Source of the DNA: Chryseobacterium gleum
GTDB lineage: Bacteria; Bacteroidota; Bacteroidia; Flavobacteriales_D; Sanyastnellaceae
DNA: 64,000 bases
Direction: 5' to 3'
Assembly (NCBI GenBank): GCA_945874695.1
Contig: CAMCHP010000006.1
Location: forward strand, 1-64,000
Numbering within the stretch: position 1 is the first letter of the stretch; each line of letters starts with the position of its first letter. The notes beneath the pieces are model-generated. The model did not search any database. It was not told the origin of the DNA and saw only the letters and a list, made by a program, of their open reading frames with translations. Below are positions 54,576 through 62,185 of the stretch, in pieces. The translations under genes and the position numbers were made by a program.

Positions 54576-55646
54576 TCAATTAAACCAAGTAGCAGCTGAT
54601 TGCTCAATAAAGGCGTCAAGCATACGCGTTTCATGCGCCGGAACGATCAAGAGATGTTCGCTCACCATCATAAGTTTCATGAGGTAATCGTCTCCTTTTC
54701 CAAAGTCAGACGAAGCCTCCATGTTAATCAAGTGGTCATATTCTGGTGCTTCAACAATCTTATTGACAACAAATGCGCGCAAATCGATGTCATAGGTCAT
54801 GAGCAACTCTTGATCTCCCGGTAATTGTACCGATAAGAAGATGGGGTACTTCACAAACTCAGCATTCCAATAACCTACATAGCCAAGCGAAAAGAGCGGG
54901 TATAAGGTTTTGGCGAAAGGAATTTTGGCTGCAACAAGCTTTTCTTCAAGCTCAGCGATGGCCGCTTTAATTTCAAAGGTCTTGGTCTCACTCGCCGAGA
55001 AATTAGTGAACTTCGCCCACCGTTGGCGTTGATTGTAATATTCAAATTCCCCTAAGCGCAATTTATAATCAAACTGCGACGATTGGTCGAGTACATACCC
55101 GGGGTAATACCAGCGGTAATTCCAAGATTTCCCTAAACTGATTTCCTTGAGCATGGTGTAAAGACCCAAACTAAACTTGTGATAGTTTTCGTCATAAAGG
55201 CCAAGTAAACTGGCCATTGAACGCTCACCGCGGTCGAAGAAACTAACCGCTATGAGTTTATCTCCATCATACACGCAGATTTCTTGCGTATCAAACACAT
55301 TTTGATAGAATCCGCTATTGAGGTAATCTGTGAGTGTTGGGTGTATAAAACCTTTGAAACGATTTTTATGGCGCGCATAAAGCACTTCTTTCTCAGGCGA
55401 AGCAAAGGCCTCTCCATAGGTGAAGGTGAACCGCTCTTCAACACGCTTGATGATTTTCCGATGGCTTTTTGAGTAGTCATGCTTATTCAAATCAAGCCGA
55501 ATATTCACCACCGAACGTACATCCCCTTCCAAACACAACAAATCCATTTTATACAACATAACTGATCCTCGGAACCAGCCGGAGGCCAAGAATGTGTCGT
55601 ATCGCGAGGCTGAAAGCTTTTGCGGAAAATAGGTTTGAACGAGCAT
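54576..55646 (-). CDS. ATE1/Bpt-like aminoacyl-tRNA-protein transferase, degenerate N-terminus
   Basis: A 356-aa protein. The C-terminal GNAT-like part resembles arginyl/leucyl-tRNA-protein transferases (SMASLLGLYDENYHKFSLGLYTMLKEI, then WYYPGYVLDQSSQFDYKLRLGE), and the region before it (FDRGERSM, NRFKGFIHPTLTDYLNSGF) aligns with the ATE family. The N-terminal part has GWFRGSVMLYKMD and HDYSKSHRKIIKR, recalling GWRRSG and F..SKS.RK, but the CxxC and CC cysteines of ATE1 are missing; only two cysteines occur in the protein. It probably adds an amino acid to protein N-termini as a degradation signal, though activity is uncertain. The gap to the downstream xth gene is 11 nt, suggesting an operon. 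Confidence 0.7.
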   Translation of the reverse strand: MLVQTYFPQKLSASRYDTFLASGWFRGSVMLYKMDLLCLEGDVRSVVNIRLDLNKHDYSKSHRKIIKRVEERFTFTYGEAFASPEKEVLYARHKNRFKGFIHPTLTDYLNSGFYQNVFDTQEICVYDGDKLIAVSFFDRGERSMASLLGLYDENYHKFSLGLYTMLKEISLGKSWNYRWYYPGYVLDQSSQFDYKLRLGEFEYYNQRQRWAKFTNFSASETKTFEIKAAIAELEEKLVAAKIPFAKTLYPLFSLGYVGYWNAEFVKYPIFLSVQLPGDQELLMTYDIDLRAFVVNKIVEAPEYDHLINMEASSDFGKGDDYLMKLMMVSEHLLIVPAHETRMLDAFIEQSAATWFN

Positions 55647-55740
55647 TTATCGGTTAATCAGGGGGGCAATTTAGTGCTTTTTAGATTACCGTTATCATCA
55701 TGCTAATGGTTGCATCAACAGAATGAGCAGCAACAGCCGA

Positions 55741-57168
55741 TTACAGCCATTTTATAATGGCATTTGCTAACCACCTTGAAAATTTGTTATATGGAGGATG
55801 CGTAAACCGAGCAGCATTGAACCGCCATGTTTGTTGGATGAAACTCCGCTCATTTGAGAAGGCATCAAATCCGTATTGACCATGGGCTTTACCCATACCG
55901 CTTGATCCAATACCTCCGAAGGGCAGTTCGGGATGAACGAATTGAATGAAGGTTTCATTGATTCCTGTAGATCCAGCGCGACTGTTACTGATGAACTTCG
56001 CTATCGCGCTTTTTTGCTTTGAGAATATGTAAAAAGCCAGCGGACGATCAAGTTGGCGGATGATTTGAATAGCATCTTCGTGCGATTTCCATCGAATGAT
56101 TGGAAGTATCGGACCGAAGATCTCTGCCTTCATCACATCCATCTCCAAAGATATGCCAGTGAGTACCGTTGGTTCAACAAAAAGCGCATCATCGACAACT
56201 TTTCCTCCGGTCACCAGGGCTGCCCCTTTGCCTACGGCATCTGAGATCATGTGCGTAATCTTGTCGAAGTGTGCGCGGTGTACGAGGTGTGAAAGTTGCT
56301 TCGAGCCGGCAGGATTTTGGCTGTAAAATTCAGTGATCTGCGTCTGAACTAGCTCAAGAAACTGATCAGCAATGGCGTCTTCAATCAAAACGTAGTCTGG
56401 AGAAATGCAGACTTGACCGCTGTTGAAAAAGCGCGCCCACACAATGCGACGCACTGCTTCATTTAGGTTACAAGAGCGGTCAACAATCGCCGGTGTTTTG
56501 CCTCCCAATTCAAGAGTGACGGGGGTGAGGTTCTTGGCAGCGGCAGCCATAACTTTCTTTCCGATTTCTACTCCTCCAGTGAAGAAAATATGGTGAAACG
56601 GGAGATTCACCATAAACTCACTCACCCGATAATCACCTTCAAACAATGCGACATGGTTTGGTGAAAAGCACGCTGCGATGATTTCACCCATTACACGGGC
56701 GCAGTTTGGCGTCGATTCGGAGGGTTTCAACATCACGCAGTTTCCTGCTGCTAAGGCTGAAATCAAGGGGCCAAACGTTAAGTTGAAGGGGAAATTCCAA
56801 GGTGAAATAACCAACACAACGCCTTTTGGCTCGGGTTTAGTCCATGCGCGCGTGCCGAGCAGGGTAAGCGGGGTAGACATCGGTTTCTTCCGTGCCCATT
56901 CACTCAGGTTGTGCAATGCATGAAAGATGTCGCTCTTGATGGGGTAGATTTCACTGAAATCGGTTTCAACGGCTGGTTTTCCCAAGTCGAGTGCAATAGC
57001 TTCTGCGATCTCGGTTCTTCTTGACAATACAGCCTTCCAAAGCCTTTTTAAGTCGTTCTTACGTTCGGCTAAGGGGCGTTGAGCGATCGCATACGCCTGT
57101 GCTTGTTGCAAAGCAAAAACACCTTCGATGTGTTCGAAGGTGTTTGCCCATTCCTCGTTAAAGGTCAT
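55741..57168 (-). CDS. NAD(P)-dependent aldehyde dehydrogenase (class 3-like)
   Basis: A 475-aa enzyme. Catalytic residues are Glu220 (VTLELGGKTP) and Cys254 (FFNSGQVCISPDYV), with SPWNFPFNLTFGPL for the cofactor and INETFIQFVHPELPFGG near the C-terminus. Length, SPWNFP and the C-terminal hydrophobic tail (about 20 residues, ending NAIIKWL) resemble class 3 or fatty aldehyde dehydrogenases, which sit on membranes. The substrate is probably a medium- or long-chain aldehyde. It starts 6 nt after the SPFH gene, so it appears to be the last gene of the NfeD-SPFH-ALDH operon. Confidence 0.9.
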   Translation of the reverse strand: MTFNEEWANTFEHIEGVFALQQAQAYAIAQRPLAERKNDLKRLWKAVLSRRTEIAEAIALDLGKPAVETDFSEIYPIKSDIFHALHNLSEWARKKPMSTPLTLLGTRAWTKPEPKGVVLVISPWNFPFNLTFGPLISALAAGNCVMLKPSESTPNCARVMGEIIAACFSPNHVALFEGDYRVSEFMVNLPFHHIFFTGGVEIGKKVMAAAAKNLTPVTLELGGKTPAIVDRSCNLNEAVRRIVWARFFNSGQVCISPDYVLIEDAIADQFLELVQTQITEFYSQNPAGSKQLSHLVHRAHFDKITHMISDAVGKGAALVTGGKVVDDALFVEPTVLTGISLEMDVMKAEIFGPILPIIRWKSHEDAIQIIRQLDRPLAFYIFSKQKSAIAKFISNSRAGSTGINETFIQFVHPELPFGGIGSSGMGKAHGQYGFDAFSNERSFIQQTWRFNAARFTHPPYNKFSRWLANAIIKWL

Positions 57169-57174
57169 GATGCT

Positions 57175-58167
57175 TTATTTTGAAGCTTCGAAAAGTTCTT
57201 TGATTCCGCCAATAGAGCTAATCATGCCGCTTGCCTCGTAAGGCATGAACACAATTTTTTGATTCCCACTGCTGCTATCCATGATGCGCTCCAAAGCCTC
57301 GATGTATTTCATCGCAATCAGGTATTGCGTAGGGTCGGCCTTAGAAGCACCAACGGCTTCGCTAATTCGGCGAATGGCTTCAGCTTCAGCCTCCGCTACA
57401 CGAATACGTGCGGTCGCCTCACCTTCAGCCCGTAAGATGTTTGATTGCTTCACACCTTCTGCCTCTTGGATGTCTGAATCACGACGCCCTTCTGCATCGA
57501 GAATTCGCGCGCGTTTTCCACCTTCGGCATCAATAATTTGAGCACGACGGTCGCGCTCAGCGCGCATTTGCTTCTCCATCGCCTCTTTGATGTCTTTCGG
57601 AGGATTGATGTCTTGCAGCTCAACGCGATTTACTTTCACACCCCATTTATTGGTCGCCTCGTCAAGAATGGCGCGCAGTTTCATGTTGATGGTATCACGC
57701 GAGCTCAAGCAGTCGTCGAGATCAAGTTCCCCAATCACATTTCGCAACGTGGTTTGGGTAAGTTTTTCAATCGCATTCGGTAAATCGTTGATTTCGTAAA
57801 CTGATTTCACCGGATCAACGATTTGGAAATAGATAAGCGCATTGATTTCAGTAACAACGTTATCACGGGTGATCACATTTTGTCTTGGAAAGTCGAAAAC
57901 GGTTTCGCGCAAGTCAATGCGATCGAGCATGCGCAACGAGGTAAACCGACGTCCGTCTGCACCTTCACGCACCGTGCGCCATACGGTATTGCGCGGCTGG
58001 TCGATGATAGGAATAATGATGTTAATGCCCGCAGCAAGGGTTTTATGGTACTTGCCTAAGCGCTCAATGACCATTGACTCAGATTGCTTGATGATGCGCA
58101 AGCCTTTTGCAATCAAAATGAAAGCAAAAACGGAAATGGCAATTACGATAATGGTAAATCCACTCAT
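57175..58167 (-). CDS. SPFH/band 7 (stomatin-like) membrane protein
   Basis: A 330-aa protein with an N-terminal membrane helix (residues 3-22) and a SPFH domain (RIIKQSESMVIERLGKYHKTLAAGINIIIPIID, then RRFTSLRMLDRIDLRETVFDFP, RDNVVTEINALIYFQIVDP). A long alpha-helical coiled-coil follows (REDRRAQIIDAEGGKRARILDAEG-like repeats, about 215-285). It should oligomerise into a membrane microdomain scaffold. Its start overlaps the end of the NfeD gene by four nt (ATGA), the classic NfeD-SPFH pair of the QmcA/YbbK type. Confidence 0.94.
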   Translation of the reverse strand: MSGFTIIVIAISVFAFILIAKGLRIIKQSESMVIERLGKYHKTLAAGINIIIPIIDQPRNTVWRTVREGADGRRFTSLRMLDRIDLRETVFDFPRQNVITRDNVVTEINALIYFQIVDPVKSVYEINDLPNAIEKLTQTTLRNVIGELDLDDCLSSRDTINMKLRAILDEATNKWGVKVNRVELQDINPPKDIKEAMEKQMRAERDRRAQIIDAEGGKRARILDAEGRRDSDIQEAEGVKQSNILRAEGEATARIRVAEAEAEAIRRISEAVGASKADPTQYLIAMKYIEALERIMDSSSGNQKIVFMPYEASGMISSIGGIKELFEASK

Positions 58168-58622
58168 AATGTGTGTATCGGTTTAATGATTAAGGTATTA
58201 CTTTCTACAGATTCAATTTCAACAACCGTTCCAAGCGAAAAATCGCCGGGGACAAGACTGTAAGCCATCCAATCGTCGCCATCAATTGCGACCCGGCCTT
58301 TTAGGAGCTCATGATCGAAAGCCTGGCTCACACGCGCACGTTTCCCGACCAATGAATCCACATTGGTTTTCAGTTCAGTTTTTCTGAAAAGGCGTTTCAA
58401 TGCAAAGGGTCTAACGAAAACAAAGGCCAAAATAGACATCAACGAAGCTACTAAAAGCTGGATCTCCCAGGAGTCGGTGAACAAAGCTGTCACCATGCCA
58501 CCTAAACTCCCGATAGATAGGCACGCCAAAACAAAGCCAGGTACAAGAGCCTCAATGATCATGAGCAAGATGGCTGCAACCAACCAAGCGTGCCATGCTA
58601 AAAATAAAGACGATTCTTCCAT
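58164..58622 (-). CDS. NfeD-like membrane protein (short form)
   Basis: A 152-aa protein with membrane helices near residues 8-30, 34-50 and 56-75 and a C-terminal OB-fold domain (VGKRARVSQAFDHELLKGRVAIDGDDWMAYSL) typical of short NfeD proteins, which partner SPFH proteins. ATG 58622 starts just before the first helix (MEESSLFLAWHAW). An in-frame extension of ten residues exists upstream but lacks support. It overlaps the SPFH gene by ATGA. Confidence 0.9.
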   Translation of the reverse strand: MEESSLFLAWHAWLVAAILLMIIEALVPGFVLACLSIGSLGGMVTALFTDSWEIQLLVASLMSILAFVFVRPFALKRLFRKTELKTNVDSLVGKRARVSQAFDHELLKGRVAIDGDDWMAYSLVPGDFSLGTVVEIESVESNTLIIKPIHTL

Positions 58623-58721
58623 GAACAAACAAATAGCGTAAGGTATGCGCAAGCTTAAACCTGCTCAGCGAAAAATACGAATTTTAGCTCAAATCTCAAG
58701 CCGGTAAATAGCCAAAAATGA

Positions 58722-59996
58722 TCAAATAATTCCCGCGCGGTTCAGCAAAAACACAATGCTAAACACACTTAAAAAAATCAGACCTGCCCCAGCGAGGTAT
58801 ATCATTCTTTTTTTCGGCCTAACGGCCGGATGCGCAGGATTTCGCATCACCAAGTAAAAATTCGCAGCGGCAATGGCAGGGGCAACAACAAAAGACAAGG
58901 TTGTTGCAAGATCAATCAGTGATTTTAACTCATTGCCTGCGATGAGGATGGTGAAGTACCCGCCCAATGCCGTTATGGCCACCATGCGCGTGTAAATGTG
59001 ATTACGTGCTTGACTGCTCGCCTCTCGTTGAGTCAATGCCAATGCGCAGGCAACGGCAGTGCGGGCATAACCATCAAGTACTGCAATAAATGTTCCAAAC
59101 ATGATACTAAACGCAGATGCCGCGATCACAAAATAGCTCCATTCGCCGATCGTGGTGGTGTAAAGCCCGATGAGCGCATCTGCAAAAGCGACGGTGCCCG
59201 AAGGGATGTCCACCACACCGTACATTAAATACGCGCCGAAAACCACAAAGACCAACGCAAGCGATGCTGAGATCCAATAGCCGATGTTGAATTCAAACAA
59301 TGTTTCTTTCAAAGTTGGATGGTAACCGCTTTCGCGGATGCGCTCCAGCGTCCATAAGCTGTTCCACGCCGACAAGTCAACCGCTGTTGGCATCCATCCC
59401 ATTAAAGCAATTAAGAAGGGCAGGGCACTCGCTGTCCCTTGCATGGCGGGCAACGCTAAAGGGATGTTTGAAGCAAATGGTCCTTTAGTCAAAAGCAAAA
59501 CAAAGGCAACCAACGTTGCCACAACCAACACTAAGCCGACGCCTTTGATTAAACGGTCTAAGCCGCTGTAACTTCCGCGAATTAAAAGGATGGTGCAAAC
59601 CGCGAACAAAACGAGCGGCACGGCATCAAACGAAAGGGGCGGGAGCCAGTGTTTAACTTGAAACAAGTTGCTAAGAAAGCCAGCAGTTACGGCCCCAACA
59701 GCTGCGGTTACAAAGAAAAGTGTCAGGCCAGTAATGGAAATGTAGAGAAGAAGCATCCACCGACCTATGCCAGCGTATCCTTCAATAATACTCTTTCCAG
59801 TTACATTCGCATAACGCGAGCCAAACTCGAAAAACGGGTATTTCAACACGTTGGCGAGAATAACGAAAATCACCAAACCAAAGCCATACAAGGCTCCTGC
59901 GCGTGTCGATTGAACGAGGTGCGATACGCCGATCGCCGTACTCGCAAATAAAATACCCGGACCGAAGATGCGGCTGAAATGCTGGGGCGACTTCAT
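58722..59996 (-). CDS. Nramp-like divalent cation transporter, divergent binding-site motifs
   Basis: A 424-aa protein with eleven or so membrane helices and a strongly Nramp-like start (FGPGILFASTAIGVSHLVQSTRAGALYGFGL). TM6 carries ALMGWMPTAVDLSAW. In canonical Nramp the first helix has DPGN, whose Asp and Asn bind the metal, and TM6 has a M-P-H motif. Here TM1 has STAIGVSH instead and TM6 has GWMPT, so the metal site differs. It probably transports a divalent cation, perhaps with different selectivity. ATG 59996 is used instead of a GTG six nt upstream. It precedes the NfeD gene by 99 nt on the same strand. Confidence 0.8.
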   Translation of the reverse strand: MKSPQHFSRIFGPGILFASTAIGVSHLVQSTRAGALYGFGLVIFVILANVLKYPFFEFGSRYANVTGKSIIEGYAGIGRWMLLLYISITGLTLFFVTAAVGAVTAGFLSNLFQVKHWLPPLSFDAVPLVLFAVCTILLIRGSYSGLDRLIKGVGLVLVVATLVAFVLLLTKGPFASNIPLALPAMQGTASALPFLIALMGWMPTAVDLSAWNSLWTLERIRESGYHPTLKETLFEFNIGYWISASLALVFVVFGAYLMYGVVDIPSGTVAFADALIGLYTTTIGEWSYFVIAASAFSIMFGTFIAVLDGYARTAVACALALTQREASSQARNHIYTRMVAITALGGYFTILIAGNELKSLIDLATTLSFVVAPAIAAANFYLVMRNPAHPAVRPKKRMIYLAGAGLIFLSVFSIVFLLNRAGII

Positions 59997-60104
59997 TGCC
60001 ACGAAAATACAAATCTAGCACACACTTCAGACGTCGGACAATTCAGCGTTCCCCGTACGTGCCTCGGGTTGCTTTTTGAAGAACACTTGCGTACCTTGAA
60101 TCTT

Positions 60105-60112
60105 TAATTTCG
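60105..60112 (+). promoter_or_regulatory. Possible -7 box of the Mpo1-like gene (TAATTTCG)
   Basis: TAATTTCG is one base off TAnnTTTG and ends five nt before the ATG at 60118, the same near-leaderless spacing seen for prmC, mnmA and the kinase gene. The closest TTG lies only 15 nt upstream, so the -33 element is uncertain. Confidence 0.35.
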
Positions 60113-60117
60113 CTGCC

Positions 60118-60594
60118 ATGAATACAATGCAAGAATGGTTCGATCGCTACGGTGAAAGCCACATGAATCCTGTAAACAAAGCTTTTCACTGGATCTGCGT
60201 TCCCGTGATTTTTGTCAGCATCATTGGTTTGTTATCACAAGTACCCATGCCGTGGCAAGCACCCGATTCAGATGTTTTTCCTTACCTCCATTGGGGTACT
60301 TTACTTGTTTTGGCAGGACTCGTTTTTTATCTCAGAATCAGCATTTCAATGAGCATTGGCATGTTCATCGTGTCGGCGCTTTCACTCTACATCGTAAAGC
60401 GATTAAACTTAGATTACGTGGATAACGCCTTGGGGATTTATTTCAGTGCATTCGTGCTCGCTTGGATCGGGCAGTTCATTGGTCACAAAATCGAAGGGAA
60501 GAAACCTTCCTTTTTCGATGACCTGAAGTTTCTAATGATCGGTCCGGCTTGGCTCTTGGGGTTCATTTATCGCAAATTGGGCCTGCGGTATTGA
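60118..60594 (+). CDS. Mpo1/DUF962-like protein
   Basis: A 158-aa membrane protein with the family motif H-x4-N-x3-H (His15, Asn20 and His24, inside SHMNPVNKAFHWICVP), followed by helices at about 28-45, 60-80, 82-97 and 105-125, and a C-terminal FIYRKLGLRY. Yeast Mpo1 is an Fe(II)-dependent enzyme shortening 2-hydroxy fatty acids; whether the bacterial relatives do this is not shown. It is divergent from the Nramp-like gene. Confidence 0.88.
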   Translation: MNTMQEWFDRYGESHMNPVNKAFHWICVPVIFVSIIGLLSQVPMPWQAPDSDVFPYLHWGTLLVLAGLVFYLRISISMSIGMFIVSALSLYIVKRLNLDYVDNALGIYFSAFVLAWIGQFIGHKIEGKKPSFFDDLKFLMIGPAWLLGFIYRKLGLRY

Positions 60595-60678
60595 CGCCCA
60601 CAAAGAAAATACCAACGCTCTTGAATTGACCGATGGAGCCAACTCAAAGTCGCCTTATACTTCGAAAAAATCGAAAGT

Positions 60679-60849
60679 ATGCGTCGCACATGTTTACATT
60701 GTAAAGGCCAACTTGTAGGTCGATTGGATCAGAAATTTTGCAACGGATGGTGTAAGAGCGCCTGGCACAACTTCAAACGTCGCACCATGCGATGTAAGGT
60801 CAAACGGTTTTCGCAAAAAGAGAAAAACTTAACCTCGACTGCGGCCTGA
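60679..60849 (+). CDS. Small zinc-ribbon protein, 56 aa
   Basis: A short open reading frame with the pattern C5-x2-C8-x12-C21-x3-C25 (CLHCKGQLVGRLDQKFC, then NGWCKSAWHNFKRR), like a treble-clef or zinc-ribbon found in small Bacteroidota proteins whose opening reads CxxC...GR.D.KFC...C...Y.N. A basic tail follows (RCKVKRFSQKEK). Probably a nucleic-acid-associated zinc protein, function unknown. It overlaps the end of the convergent DEAD-box helicase gene by 21 nt. The whole pattern over 25 residues makes a chance frame unlikely. Confidence 0.65.
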   Translation: MRRTCLHCKGQLVGRLDQKFCNGWCKSAWHNFKRRTMRCKVKRFSQKEKNLTSTAA

Positions 60850-62133
60850 GGTAGGTTTCATTTTGCGCGGACCACTTTGCTGCGGTTTACTGCCAGGTTT
60901 GCGCTTTTTCTGATGAAATGCGCCTTTGTAATCTGGGTTTTCACGCCGCTTCTGGAAGTCAATTTCTTTCGCTTGTTCTTGCTTCTCTTCCTTACTTGTG
61001 CTTTCTACTTGCACAGCTTTTGGAAGTTCAAGCTGAGGAACGGTCATGCGAATGATGTGCTCAATTTTCTTGATGTGGTAAACCTCCGCAGCATCTACAA
61101 AAGTGATCGCAGTGCCCGATAAAAAAGCACGGCCAGTTCGGCCGATCCGGTGCACATAATCCAAGTGGTCGCGGGGTACGGAGAAATTGATGACATGGCT
61201 AACAGCCGGTATGTCAATGCCACGTGCCGACACATCAGTACTCACCAAAATTCGGATGTCGCCTTCCCGAAAATCGTCCATGGCGTTTAAGCGCGAATTT
61301 TGCCCTTTATTGGCATGTAACACCCGCAATGACCCCACTTCTTTGCGCACCAAAAAGCGTGCGATGTTCTCGGCAAGCTCACGCGTTCGAACAAAAATAA
61401 TGACACGCTTAAGCGCCTCATCTTCAAGTAAATGCATCAATAAGTTGAGCTTCGTTTGAAAATTCGGTACGGCATACCAAACTTGGTCAACACTATCTAC
61501 AGGTGTTGATTGCGGGGTAATTTCGATGCGCGTAGGCCAAAGCAAGAACTCTTCGCTCAAACGCTGCACATGGTCTGGAAAAGTTGCCGAAAGCAATACA
61601 TTTTGTCGTTTCGACGGTATCACCTCAAGAATTTGGCGAAGTTGCGGCATAAACCCCATGTCCATCATGCGGTCAGCTTCGTCCAATACCAAATGTTTGA
61701 GCTTCTTCGTTTCAAATGCACCTCTTGAATAGACTTCTAAAAATCGCCCCGGCGTTGCCACGACCAGGTCGAGCCCAGCAGATAACTGTTCGATTTGTGT
61801 TTTCGGACCAACTCCACCGTACAGTGCACCGATGCGGAGGTCGGTGTACTTACCTAACTTCATGAAATACGCACTCACTTGCAATACCAACTCTTTGGTA
61901 GGCACTAAGACCAAGCAGCGAGGAGCCATGCCTTGGGCATACTTGAGCACATCGAGCAAGGGGAGGGCATAAGCCGCCGTTTTGCCTGTGCCCGTTTGGG
62001 CAATGCCAAGTACGTCTTGCCCTGCACGAATGCAAGGGATGGCCTTTTCTTGAATCTCAGTAGGGTTCGATAAACCCATCTCCTCTAAGGCGTTGAGGTA
62101 TTGCCGCTTAATTTGTAATGCTTCGAAACTCAC
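60829..62133 (-). CDS. DEAD-box ATP-dependent RNA helicase (RhlE-like)
   Basis: A 434-aa helicase. Landmarks are the Q motif (GLSNPTEIQEKAIP), Walker A AQTGTGKT, PTKELVLQV, TPGRFLE, DEAD in VLDEADRMMD, SAT in LLSATFP, ARGIDIPAV and HRIGRTGR. The C-terminal basic tail (QKKRKPGSKPQQ, GPRKMKPTSGRSRG) resembles RhlE. It should unwind RNA in ribosome assembly or decay. The start is taken as GTG 62133 (SFEALQIKR follows), preceded four nt upstream by TACCTTAG, one base off the -7 consensus. An ATG 75 nt upstream is in frame but would overlap the divergent acyltransferase gene. Confidence 0.9.
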   Translation of the reverse strand: MSFEALQIKRQYLNALEEMGLSNPTEIQEKAIPCIRAGQDVLGIAQTGTGKTAAYALPLLDVLKYAQGMAPRCLVLVPTKELVLQVSAYFMKLGKYTDLRIGALYGGVGPKTQIEQLSAGLDLVVATPGRFLEVYSRGAFETKKLKHLVLDEADRMMDMGFMPQLRQILEVIPSKRQNVLLSATFPDHVQRLSEEFLLWPTRIEITPQSTPVDSVDQVWYAVPNFQTKLNLLMHLLEDEALKRVIIFVRTRELAENIARFLVRKEVGSLRVLHANKGQNSRLNAMDDFREGDIRILVSTDVSARGIDIPAVSHVINFSVPRDHLDYVHRIGRTGRAFLSGTAITFVDAAEVYHIKKIEHIIRMTVPQLELPKAVQVESTSKEEKQEQAKEIDFQKRRENPDYKGAFHQKKRKPGSKPQQSGPRKMKPTSGRSRG

Positions 62134-62161
62134 GACGCTAAGGTAGCATTTATGAATGTTG

Positions 62162-62169
62162 TATTTTTG
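62162..62169 (+). promoter_or_regulatory. -7 box upstream of the acyltransferase gene (TATTTTTG)
   Basis: Exact TAnnTTTG, 16 nt before ATG 62186. No TTG is seen at the ideal -33 distance. Confidence 0.4.
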
Positions 62170-62185
62170 CATCCTGATTTGAACC

